A stretch of 7,099 nucleotides of DNA from Clostridiales bacterium. Its GTDB lineage: Bacteria > Bacillota > Clostridia > Tissierellales > Sedimentibacteraceae. Position 1 is the first letter of the stretch. The number at the start of each line of letters is the position of its first letter. The notes below the pieces were generated by a model, which saw only the letters and a list, made by a program, of their open reading frames with translations, did not search any database and had not been told where the DNA came from. Position numbers and translations under genes: made by a program. Positions 1 to 6,585 of this stretch are shown here, piece after piece. Where the stretch lies: the NCBI GenBank assembly GCA_003497505.1, contig DNNV01000048.1, positions 1 to 7,099 of the forward strand. Direction: 5' to 3'.

Positions 1-1027
1 GGGAGCCATGGGTTCAGGAATGGCTAAAATGCTTCTGAAAAAACAAGGTGTTGAAATAGTAGGAGCCATTGATATAGGTGCAAAGCTTGGCAAATCTGTT
101 TATGAGCTGGTCGGAGTAGAAAGAGGAGACCGCCCGGACGTAATAGTAGGGACACCTGAAGAAGTAATTAAAGAAAAATGTGCCGATGTGTGTCTTTGTG
201 TAACGGACTCATTTACGGCAAAAGCATTTGACAAATTTAAGTTTGTCATGGAAAAAGGAATCAACGTTATATCCAGTGCCGAGCAAATGGCTTATCCTCA
301 GGCACAGGAGCCGGAGCTTGCTAAAGAGTTAGACAGAATAGCAAAGGAAAACGGCGTATCAATTTTAGGAACGGGAATTAACCCGGGATTGATAATGGAT
401 TTACTGGTTGTTGTAATGACAGGATGTTGTGAATCCGTTGACCATATTTTAGCTAAAAGAGTCAACAGTCTGTCACCTTTCGGACCTACAGTAATGGAGG
501 AGCAGGGAATAGGCTTAACATTGGACGAGTTTAACAAAAAAATAGAGAATGATGAACTGTCAGGACACGTTGGATTCCATGAATCAATAAGCATGATTGC
601 CGAGGCAATAGGCTGGAATGTTGAAAAAATTACCCAGTCTATGGAGCCTATTGTTACGGATGTTGATAGAAAAGCTCCGTATGGTTTTGCAAAGGCAGGA
701 GATGTTGCAGGTGTTGCAATGAAGGCAGAAGGTTTCATTGATGGACAGGTGAAAATTGATATGGAACATCCACAGCAGATAGAGCCGGAGCAGGTCAATG
801 TAAAAACAGGCGATTATGTAATAATCAAGGGTACACCGGACATCAACATGGTTAATTCACCGGAAGTTCCGGGAGGAATCGGTACAATTGCAATGTGTGT
901 AAATATGATACCTCAAATAATAAACGCAAAACCTGGATTAAAAACAATGATTGATCTTCCGGTGCCGAGAGCAATAATGGGCGACATGAGAGACCTTATA
1001 GATTCTGACTGCAAAATCGTAAAATAG
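1..1027 (+). CDS. ord: 2,4-diaminopentanoate dehydrogenase, copy 1 (5'-truncated)
   Basis: Catalyses oxidative deamination of 2,4-diaminopentanoate to 2-amino-4-oxopentanoate and ammonia with NAD(P)+, the second step of oxidative D-ornithine breakdown in the cytoplasm (family knowledge). The window opens inside the gene: codons GGA-GCC-ATG at 2-10 align with residues 12-14 of the complete copy 2, so about 11 N-terminal residues lie upstream and the ATG at 8 is not the start. The remaining Rossmann motif reads GAMGSGMAK. The reading frame is intact to TAG at 1025-1027. A gapless hand alignment with copy 2 gives about 74 differences over 339 residues (about 78% identity), with the middle block around TGINPGL and the C-terminus almost invariant. 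At the end of the second Rossmann strand it has Asp (codon 71-73) where copy 2 has Gly-Arg, which would favour NAD+ (inference). The gene looks functional. Confidence 0.93.
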   Translation, partial: GAMGSGMAKMLLKKQGVEIVGAIDIGAKLGKSVYELVGVERGDRPDVIVGTPEEVIKEKCADVCLCVTDSFTAKAFDKFKFVMEKGINVISSAEQMAYPQAQEPELAKELDRIAKENGVSILGTGINPGLIMDLLVVVMTGCCESVDHILAKRVNSLSPFGPTVMEEQGIGLTLDEFNKKIENDELSGHVGFHESISMIAEAIGWNVEKITQSMEPIVTDVDRKAPYGFAKAGDVAGVAMKAEGFIDGQVKIDMEHPQQIEPEQVNVKTGDYVIIKGTPDINMVNSPEVPGGIGTIAMCVNMIPQIINAKPGLKTMIDLPVPRAIMGDMRDLIDSDCKIVK

Positions 1028-1039
1028 ATACTGATTCTG

Positions 1040-1068
1040 TTAGTAAGCGGAAACGCATTAATTATACT
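1040..1068 (+). promoter_or_regulatory. possible weak internal promoter before ord copy 2
   Basis: In the 67-nt gap between the two ord genes, TATACT (1063-1068) matches the -10 consensus at 5 of 6 positions, and TTAGTA (1040-1045) matches the -35 consensus at only 3 of 6, with a 17-nt spacer. A start near 1075 would leave a short leader carrying the ribosome site at 1081. AT-rich gaps give such matches by chance, so this is only a candidate for separate transcription of copy 2. A tiny GCG-GAAA-CGC hairpin (1047-1056) lies in the spacer. Confidence 0.22.
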
Positions 1069-1094
1069 ATAAAAATTATAAGGAGGATTTTAAA

Positions 1095-2153
1095 ATGCAA
1101 AACGTAAAAGTAATTATTTGGGGACTTGGAGCAATGGGTTCCGGAATGGCTAAAATGTTATTGAACAAAAAAGGTGTTGATATCGTAGGTGCAGTTGGAA
1201 GAGGCTCAAAGATAGGCAAGAGCATGTATGAGCTTATCGGTGTTGAAAGAGGAGACAGACCTGAGGTTTTAGTCGGAGCTGCTGAAGATGTAATTACAGA
1301 AAAAGCTGCTGACGTTGTTTTATGCTGTACAGACTCATATACAAAGGTTGCTTTCGAAAGATTGAAATTTGTTTTGGAGAAAAAAATAAACGTTGTATCA
1401 AGTGCAGAAGAAATGGCATACCCGCAGGCACAATCTCCGGAACTTGCTAAGGAATTAGACGCTTTAGCTAAGGCAAACGGAGTTTCGATAATCGGAACAG
1501 GAATCAACCCTGGACTTATAATGGATTTACTTGTTGTTGTAATGACAGGCTGCTGCGAATCAGTTGACAGCATAGTTTCAAGAAGAGTTAACAGTCTTTC
1601 TCCATTTGGACCTACAGTTATGCAGGAACAAGGAATAGGCATCACAGTTGATGAATTCAAAAAAGGCGTTGAAACAGGACACCTGGCAGGACACGTAGGA
1701 TTCCAGGAATCAATCAGCATGATAGCAGATGCAATCGGCTGGAAAGTTGATAAAATAACTACTTCTATGGACCCTATAGTTACAGACGTTGACAGAAAAT
1801 CTCCTTATGGTTTTGCAGATGCAGGTAATGTGGCAGGCGTTGCAATGAAAGGCTTCGGATACATTGACGGAGAATTGAAAATTGAAATGGATCACCCGCA
1901 GCAAATCGAACCTGAACAGGTTGGAGTGCAGACAGGCGACTATGTTATCATCAAAGGTGTTCCAAACATCAATATGGTTAACTCACCTGAAGTTCCGGGA
2001 GGAATCGGAACAATTGCTATGTGCGTAAACACAATTCCTAATATAATCAATGCCAGACCGGGTCTGAAGTCTATGATAGACCTGCCTGTTCCAAGAGCAA
2101 TAATGGGAGATATGAGAGACTTAATCGACCCAGAATGTAAAATAGTTAAATAG
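1095..2153 (+). CDS. ord: 2,4-diaminopentanoate dehydrogenase, copy 2
   Basis: Complete 352-residue paralogue of the preceding gene, with the same predicted reaction: 2,4-diaminopentanoate plus NAD(P)+ to 2-amino-4-oxopentanoate, ammonia and NAD(P)H. The N-terminal half is a DapB-like Rossmann domain with GLGAMG at residues 10-15. A conserved GTGINPGL block lies at 134-141, and NSLSPFGPTV at 166-175 belongs to the family's C-terminal substrate domain. The start ATG at 1095 is well supported by AGGAGG at 1081-1086 with 8-nt spacing, and it includes the whole first Rossmann strand. The second Rossmann strand ends in Gly35-Arg36-Gly-Ser-Lys39 rather than the acidic residue seen in copy 1, a pattern more typical of NADP+ use (inference). 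The gene follows copy 1 by 67 nt and precedes ortA by 87 nt. Ord is normally described as a single gene in this cluster, so the tandem pair is notable. Confidence 0.95.
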   Translation: MQNVKVIIWGLGAMGSGMAKMLLNKKGVDIVGAVGRGSKIGKSMYELIGVERGDRPEVLVGAAEDVITEKAADVVLCCTDSYTKVAFERLKFVLEKKINVVSSAEEMAYPQAQSPELAKELDALAKANGVSIIGTGINPGLIMDLLVVVMTGCCESVDSIVSRRVNSLSPFGPTVMQEQGIGITVDEFKKGVETGHLAGHVGFQESISMIADAIGWKVDKITTSMDPIVTDVDRKSPYGFADAGNVAGVAMKGFGYIDGELKIEMDHPQQIEPEQVGVQTGDYVIIKGVPNINMVNSPEVPGGIGTIAMCVNTIPNIINARPGLKSMIDLPVPRAIMGDMRDLIDPECKIVK

Positions 2154-2164
2154 TAAATTAAAAT

Positions 2165-2196
2165 ATGGACAATAGCCGGGATTGGCTGTTGCCCAT
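2165..2196 (+). other. intergenic RNA hairpin between ord copy 2 and ortA
   Basis: Arms 2165-2177 and 2184-2196 pair around a 6-nt loop (GGGATT). The stem is 13 positions long, with one A-C mismatch (2169/2192) and one U-G wobble (2173/2188). It begins 11 nt after the ord stop codon. No T-tract follows (the next bases are GCTTATTCAG), so it is not a standard intrinsic terminator. A role in mRNA processing, 3'-end protection or partial attenuation is possible but not shown. Confidence 0.6.
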
Positions 2197-2240
2197 GCTT
2201 ATTCAGAATAAAATATAATAATAATTAAGGAAGTGCAGAA

Positions 2241-2546
2241 ATGATTAAAAAAGGCGAATGGGTTTTAATACACAGAAACGTATTGGAACCGTCACAAAGA
2301 GCTCCGCAGGTTCCTGAGGATACAAAGAATGTTCCATTGGAAATGTGGCTTAAGGGATATCTCCAAGAAGATGCAAATATTGGAGATGAAGTAACAGTAT
2401 TGACAAGAACCAAAAGAATAGAAAAAGGTACACTGCTGGAAGTAAATCCGTACTACAAACATGATTTTGGCACATTTGTTCCCGAACTTTTACAGATAAG
2501 TGACCAAGTGAAAGAAATATTATTCGGAGGTGCCGACAATGAGTAA
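2241..2546 (+). CDS. ortA: 2-amino-4-ketopentanoate thiolase, alpha (small) subunit
   Basis: A 101-residue protein, close to the roughly 100 residues known for OrtA. With OrtB it forms the thiolase that cleaves 2-amino-4-oxopentanoate with CoA to acetyl-CoA and D-alanine. It opens with MIKKGEWVLIH and contains the segment GDEVTVLTRTKR (residues 48-59), which looks like a small beta-rich fold. No catalytic residue can be assigned from sequence, and identification rests on the N-terminal motif, the size and the fixed position directly upstream of ortB. ATG 2241 is preceded by AAGGAAG at 2227-2233 with 7-nt spacing. Its 3' end carries the ortB ribosome site and overlaps ortB by 8 nt, so translation of the two subunits is probably coupled. 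The 87-nt gap before it holds a strong hairpin. Confidence 0.9.
   Translation: MIKKGEWVLIHRNVLEPSQRAPQVPEDTKNVPLEMWLKGYLQEDANIGDEVTVLTRTKRIEKGTLLEVNPYYKHDFGTFVPELLQISDQVKEILFGGADNE
2526..2530 (+). promoter_or_regulatory. ribosome binding site for ortB, inside ortA
   Basis: GGAGG at 2526-2530 lies within the last codons of ortA, 8 nt before ATG 2539. It decides the ortB start: an in-frame GTG at 2530 overlaps this site and so cannot be the initiator, while ATG 2539 is ideally placed. Confidence 0.8.
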
Positions 2547-3939
2547 AGACATGAGCTATGCAGGCGTGATGTCCAGAAGACCCGAGATAATGAAAAAAGC
2601 TGCAGGATTGGATTTCTCAGAATTCGAAAGCGGATCAATAGCATTCGACTATGAAAGAATGATGAGAGAAGCAGGCTTTACAATAGAAGAAATACAAAAA
2701 ATCCAGTCAGAGCACGGAGTAGGAAACACTCCTATAATAGAGCTTAGAAACCTGACAGCGCTGGCAAGAAAGCTTGCACCCGCAGGAAAAGGCGCAAGAA
2801 TATTCATAAAAGACGAAGCATCAAACGCATCAGGCAGCTTCAAGGCAAGAAGAGCATCCACGGCAGTATATCAGGCATGGAAGTTAGGCTACAAAGGAGT
2901 AGTAACTGCAACAAGCGGAAACTACGGAGCAGCGGTGGCATCACAGGCAGCAATGTATGGACTGAAATGCATAGTTGTTCAGGAATGCTACGATTCAAAC
3001 GGAGTAGGCCAGCCTGAGATTATAGAAAAAGCAAGAAAGTGCGAAGCACTGGGAGCAGAAGTAGTACAGCTTTCCGTAGGACCAGAGCTGTTCTATTCAT
3101 TCCTTACAATACTTGAAGAAACAGGCTACTTCAACGCATCACTGTACACACCATTTGCAATAGCAGGGGTAGAAACATTAGGTTATGAAATAGCAATGCA
3201 GTTCAGAGAAAAATACGGCAAGGATCCTGATGTTGTAATGTGTACAAATGCAGGAGGAGGAAACCTCACAGGAACAGCGAGAGGCCTCAGAAAAGCAGGA
3301 GCAGAATCAAAGGTAGTAGCAGTAAGCGTTGACCTTTCAGGATTGCACATGGCTTCAGACAACCAGTTTAACAAGAAGTCATTCACAACAGGACATACAG
3401 GCTTTGGAATGCCGTTTACAACATGGCCTGACAGATCCGATGTACCTCGTTCAGCAGCGAGACCAATGAGATACATGGACAAATACGTAACAGTACATGA
3501 AGGTGAAGTATTCTACATGACAGAAGTATTGGCATGCTTAGAAGGACTAGAAAAAGGACCTGCGGGAAACACAGCTCTTACAGCTGCATTTGCAATGGCG
3601 CAGGAGCTTGACCAGGACCAGATGATAGTAGTTCAGGAAACAGAATACACAGGAGCAGGAAAGCACGTACAGCCACAGCTTTCATTTGCGAGAAAGAACG
3701 GAATCGAAATCATATTCGGAGATCCGAAGGACGAAGTGCCGGGCAAGAACATAATTCTTCCATCACATCCGTCAATGATAAAAGTAAACGAAGCAGACCT
3801 GAACCACATGAGAAAGTCATTGATTAAAAATGCTTTGACTAACTACAATGTTACACCAAATGAAGCCGACATTGCGTTCCTGGCTGAAGAAACAAACACT
3901 GACGCTGAATTTGTAAAAGGCGTTATAGCATCATTGTAA
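2539..3939 (+). CDS. ortB: 2-amino-4-ketopentanoate thiolase, beta (PLP) subunit
   Basis: Large catalytic subunit of the OrtAB thiolase, 466 residues from ATG 2539. It is a PLP enzyme of fold type II (threonine synthase / tryptophan synthase beta superfamily), unlike ordinary Cys-dependent thiolases. The probable Schiff-base lysine is Lys102 in the motif SGSFKARRA. The substrate/carboxylate loop TSGNYG is at 125-130, and the glycine-rich phosphate-binding loop NAGGGNLTG is at 237-245, all in the normal order for the fold. The known reaction is 2-amino-4-oxopentanoate + CoA to acetyl-CoA + D-alanine. The start is fixed by GGAGG 8 nt upstream, within ortA. Codon use is strongly A-ending (GCA, ACA, GTA, GGA, ATA) through most of the gene but shifts to GCT, ACT, ATT and GTT in about the last 40 codons. 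An 89-nt gap with a GC-rich hairpin follows. Confidence 0.94.
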   Translation: MSKDMSYAGVMSRRPEIMKKAAGLDFSEFESGSIAFDYERMMREAGFTIEEIQKIQSEHGVGNTPIIELRNLTALARKLAPAGKGARIFIKDEASNASGSFKARRASTAVYQAWKLGYKGVVTATSGNYGAAVASQAAMYGLKCIVVQECYDSNGVGQPEIIEKARKCEALGAEVVQLSVGPELFYSFLTILEETGYFNASLYTPFAIAGVETLGYEIAMQFREKYGKDPDVVMCTNAGGGNLTGTARGLRKAGAESKVVAVSVDLSGLHMASDNQFNKKSFTTGHTGFGMPFTTWPDRSDVPRSAARPMRYMDKYVTVHEGEVFYMTEVLACLEGLEKGPAGNTALTAAFAMAQELDQDQMIVVQETEYTGAGKHVQPQLSFARKNGIEIIFGDPKDEVPGKNIILPSHPSMIKVNEADLNHMRKSLIKNALTNYNVTPNEADIAFLAEETNTDAEFVKGVIASL

Positions 3940-3956
3940 AATTAAAATTTATTGAA

Positions 3957-3991
3957 GGGGATGTTGCATAAGTGCACTGTGCGGCAGCCCC
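3957..3991 (+). other. intergenic RNA hairpin between ortB and oraS
   Basis: Arms 3957-3967 and 3981-3991 pair through GGGG/CCCC at the base, one A-G mismatch (3961/3987) and two U-G wobbles, closing on a 13-nt loop. The loop includes the perfect 8-base palindrome AGTGCACT (3971-3978). The hairpin begins 17 nt after the ortB stop and 37 nt separate it from the oraS start. No T-tract follows (ATTTGCTGATT), so termination is unlikely to be its main role. Its placement parallels the hairpin before ortA. Confidence 0.55.
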
Positions 3992-4028
3992 ATTTGCTGA
4001 TTATTGAATAATTACGGGAGGAATTAAA

Positions 4029-4379
4029 ATGAAAAGAGCAGATGATTACGAACAAAGAAGAGTTCATTTAGCGAATCTGTCGGATGAAGAGCTATATGAG
4101 AGATTTTGGAATTTAGCGGAACAAATAGTTGACCCTCTGTTAGAGCTAGGCAGAAAGAACACAACTCCGTCAGTTGAGAGAAGCGTTCTCTTGAGAATGG
4201 GATTCTCAAGCCTTGAGGTTAAGCCTATAGTTGAAGGTGTTATGAACAAGGGCTTAATGAAAAAAGGTGCAGGTAACGTTGTGTGGAGATTGTCCAAGAA
4301 GCTTGGATGCTCTGTTCGTGAAGCAGGTCTTGAGCTTGCAAACGGCAGGCACTGGGATGATGTGGACACATTATTTTAA
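4029..4379 (+). CDS. oraS: D-ornithine 4,5-aminomutase, small subunit S
   Basis: A 116-residue subunit, close to the roughly 120 residues of characterised OraS. With OraE it forms the adenosylcobalamin- and PLP-dependent mutase that moves the terminal amino group of D-ornithine from C5 to C4, giving 2,4-diaminopentanoate. OraS is required for activity but carries neither cofactor's principal ligand (family knowledge). The sequence is mainly helical in character, with a charged N-terminus (MKRADDYEQRR), a segment LSDEELYERFWNLAEQIVDP at 17-36 and a basic GRHWDDVDTLF tail (106-116) typical of the family. ATG 4029 has GGGAGG at 4016-4021 with 7-nt spacing. The stop is 12 nt before the oraE start, consistent with co-translation of a 1:1 complex. 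Confidence 0.92.
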   Translation: MKRADDYEQRRVHLANLSDEELYERFWNLAEQIVDPLLELGRKNTTPSVERSVLLRMGFSSLEVKPIVEGVMNKGLMKKGAGNVVWRLSKKLGCSVREAGLELANGRHWDDVDTLF

Positions 4380-4385
4380 GGAGGG
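4378..4385 (+). promoter_or_regulatory. ribosome binding site for oraE overlapping the oraS stop
   Basis: AAGGAGGG at 4378-4385 shares bases with the oraS TAA (4377-4379) and sits 6-7 nt before ATG 4392. A nearer ATG at 4387 runs into TGA after one codon and is not used. The overlap of stop and ribosome site favours translational coupling of the mutase subunits. Confidence 0.8.
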
Positions 4386-4391
4386 CATGAG

Positions 4392-6584
4392 ATGAAACTT
4401 GATCCAAACAAAAAGATTGATATAAAAGAACTTTTAAAAGACTTAGATAAATATGAACCAAGAAGACGCGGATGGCACTGGAGAGAGGGAAGAGGCGAAA
4501 CTCAGACAGTTGGTGATTTTGAATATCACGAAGCTTCTCAAAGCTTGAAGAACTCAGTTCCACTTCCAGGCAGCAGAGGATTTGGATATATTGACCCTCA
4601 GCCGGACTGCGTAATAACTACGGAAATAGCTTCAGGAAGATTTGAAGATGATATAAGAAGAATGCGTATGGCTGCATGGCACGGTGCTGACCACATAATG
4701 GTTATCAGAACTGCAGGACAGTCACATATAGATTCATTGCTTGAAGGAACCAACCAAGGTATAGGCGGTATAATGGTTACAAGAAAGCAAGTAAGAGCAA
4801 GTAGAAAAGCATGTGATATGATAGAAGATGAAGTTGGTCGTGAGATTAATTTCCACTCATATATTTCAGGTGTTGCAGGTCCGGACATTGCGGTTATGTT
4901 TGCCGAAGAAGGTGTAAACGGAGCTCACCAGGACCCTCAGTACAACGTATTGTACAGAAACGTAAACATGGTAAGAAGCTTTGCTGACGCATGCGAAGCC
5001 AAGAAGATAATGGCATGGGCAGGAATACTCCAGATAGACGGAGCTCACAACGCCAATGCAACAGCTATGAAAGCATGGAAAGTAATGCCTGAATTGATGG
5101 TTCAGCATGCTATTAACTCAATGTTCTCAAGAAAAGTAGGAGTTAAGCCGGAAAACATTGCATTGTCAACTGTTCCTCCTACAGCTCCTCCTGCACCATG
5201 CATGAGATTAGACTTACCTTATGCAGTTGCTCTTCGTGACTTGTTCAGAGAATACAAGATGAGAGCTCAGCAAAATACAAAGTATATGGAATCAGATACT
5301 CGTGAAGCTGCTGTTACGCACACAATGAACATGATGATTTCGAGACTTACAAGTGCTGATATCCAGTCTACAATCACTCCTGACGAAGGAAGAAACGTGC
5401 CGTGGCACTATAACAACATCGCTGCTTTAATGACAGCTAAGCAGTCTCTTACAGGCATGGATGGCCTGAGAGAAATGGTTAAGCTTGACAGAGAAGGCGT
5501 GCTTGGAAAGGAAGTAAGAGAGCTTAAGGAAAGAGCGATATTGTTCATGGAAGAGGTTCTTGAGGTAGGCGGATTCTTCAAGGCAGTTGAGCAGGGATTC
5601 TTCGTTGACAGCGGTAAATATCCTGAAAGAAACGGAGACGGTATAGCGAGAGAAATCGAAGGCGGAATAGGTTACGGCTTTGTATATGAAAGAGACGAGG
5701 ACTATTTTGCACCTGTATCAGTTCACTATGGATATAACAATATTCCGGCTGAATTTGAAAAAGCAAGTGATGCAATAGGCGGAGATACATTTGAAGACCG
5801 TTCAAAGATAGTATACATCGACGAGTTGGATGAACATGATAATGTTAACGTGAGACTCGAAGAAGCTAAAAAATACTATGACACAAACCTTGTAAAACCT
5901 GAGGTTGAGTGGAGAGCAGACGGAACGGTGCTCATGTCCATATTCCTTCCGCTGGACGAGAGAACTGCTGAATTCGCGGCAATCAAGGTTGGGGAAAAGA
6001 TGGGTCTTGAGGACGTGACAGTTGTTCACAAGCAGGCTATGCATCCTTCTGAAGGAACATACTGCGAAGTAAAAGGAAAAGTAAACTTTGACATAGATGT
6101 AAACGAGCTTGTTATTCCTGAAAAACCTGAAATAATGTCAGAGGCAGAAATAAGAGAAGACATTCAGGATAAACCGCTGTTCGTAGTTGCAGCTACGGTT
6201 GGAGAAGACGAACACTCAGTAGGTTTGAAGGAGACACTGGATATCAAGCACGGTGGTATTGAGAAATTCGGTATCAAGTACGAGTATCTTGGAACTTCAT
6301 GCCCGGTTGAAAAGCTGGTTGATGCTGCAATAGAAACTAATGCTGCTGCAATTCTGGTAAGTACAATCATAACTCACGATGATGTTCATGTTAAGAATAT
6401 GAAGAAAATAAATGACCTCTGCGTTGAAAAGGGAATAAGAGATAAGGTTATGATCATATGCGGTGGAACTCAGGTAACTAATGAAATAGCAGTTGAAGCT
6501 GGACTTGATGCAGGCTTCGGAAGAGGAACACACGGTATTGACGTGGCAAGTTTCCTTGTAAAAAGAAGAAGGGAAATGAATTAA
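4392..6584 (+). CDS. oraE: D-ornithine 4,5-aminomutase, large subunit E
   Basis: Catalytic, cofactor-binding subunit (730 residues) of the D-ornithine to 2,4-diaminopentanoate mutase; the C. sticklandii protein is of similar, slightly larger size. Residues to about 560 form the linker and TIM-barrel region, including the proline-rich stretch STVPPTAPPAPCMRLDLPY (259-277). The C-terminal Rossmann-like cobalamin domain starts near 595. It contains the base-off/His-on signature DxHxxG as DEHSVG at 606-611, making His608 the predicted lower cobalt ligand. Lys619, in LDIKHGG, is exactly 11 residues later and matches the spacing of the PLP-binding lysine (Lys629) relative to the cobalt ligand (His618) reported for C. 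sticklandii OraE. The GxxG-type loops of the B12 fold (ICGGTQ near 689-694, GFGRGTHG near 708-715) are present. All key residues are intact, so the enzyme should be active. The next gene begins 1 nt after the stop. Confidence 0.96.
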   Translation: MKLDPNKKIDIKELLKDLDKYEPRRRGWHWREGRGETQTVGDFEYHEASQSLKNSVPLPGSRGFGYIDPQPDCVITTEIASGRFEDDIRRMRMAAWHGADHIMVIRTAGQSHIDSLLEGTNQGIGGIMVTRKQVRASRKACDMIEDEVGREINFHSYISGVAGPDIAVMFAEEGVNGAHQDPQYNVLYRNVNMVRSFADACEAKKIMAWAGILQIDGAHNANATAMKAWKVMPELMVQHAINSMFSRKVGVKPENIALSTVPPTAPPAPCMRLDLPYAVALRDLFREYKMRAQQNTKYMESDTREAAVTHTMNMMISRLTSADIQSTITPDEGRNVPWHYNNIAALMTAKQSLTGMDGLREMVKLDREGVLGKEVRELKERAILFMEEVLEVGGFFKAVEQGFFVDSGKYPERNGDGIAREIEGGIGYGFVYERDEDYFAPVSVHYGYNNIPAEFEKASDAIGGDTFEDRSKIVYIDELDEHDNVNVRLEEAKKYYDTNLVKPEVEWRADGTVLMSIFLPLDERTAEFAAIKVGEKMGLEDVTVVHKQAMHPSEGTYCEVKGKVNFDIDVNELVIPEKPEIMSEAEIREDIQDKPLFVVAATVGEDEHSVGLKETLDIKHGGIEKFGIKYEYLGTSCPVEKLVDAAIETNAAAILVSTIITHDDVHVKNMKKINDLCVEKGIRDKVMIICGGTQVTNEIAVEAGLDAGFGRGTHGIDVASFLVKRRREMN

Positions 6585-6585
6585 T

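Noticed and set aside
8..10. ATG at 8 as the start of ord copy 1
   Set aside because: It aligns with Met14 of copy 2, inside the Rossmann glycine motif. The codons before it (GGA GCC) also match, so the gene runs in from upstream.
298..798. Minus-strand open frame of 166 codons, with a counterpart at 1076-1720 sharing a similar translated segment
   Set aside because: The two resemble each other only because they are antisense to the duplicated ord genes. No ribosome site or recognisable protein family is seen, and the sense strand carries clear enzyme motifs.
860..872. Palindrome CCGGAAGTTCCGG in ord copy 1
   Set aside because: It lies in codons for a conserved PEVPGG segment and is broken in copy 2, so it is best explained by coding constraint.
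2189..2219. Promoter for ortA: perfect TATAAT at 2214-2219 with TTGCCC at 2189-2194
   Set aside because: The spacer is 19 nt, the -35 lies within the hairpin arm, and the predicted start would fall at the ribosome site. An AT-rich gap can easily give a TATAAT by chance.
2530..2532. GTG as an alternative ortB start
   Set aside because: It overlaps the GGAGG ribosome site and has none of its own. ATG 2539 is 8 nt downstream of that site.
1028..4028. Cobalamin riboswitch controlling the B12-dependent aminomutase
   Set aside because: The gaps of 67, 87 and 89 nt are too short for a full cobalamin riboswitch and no B12-box-like sequence was seen. Any such element would have to lie upstream of the window.
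4387..4392. ATG at 4387 as the start of oraE or a leader peptide
   Set aside because: It reads ATG AGA TGA, one codon before a stop, and is out of frame with oraE.
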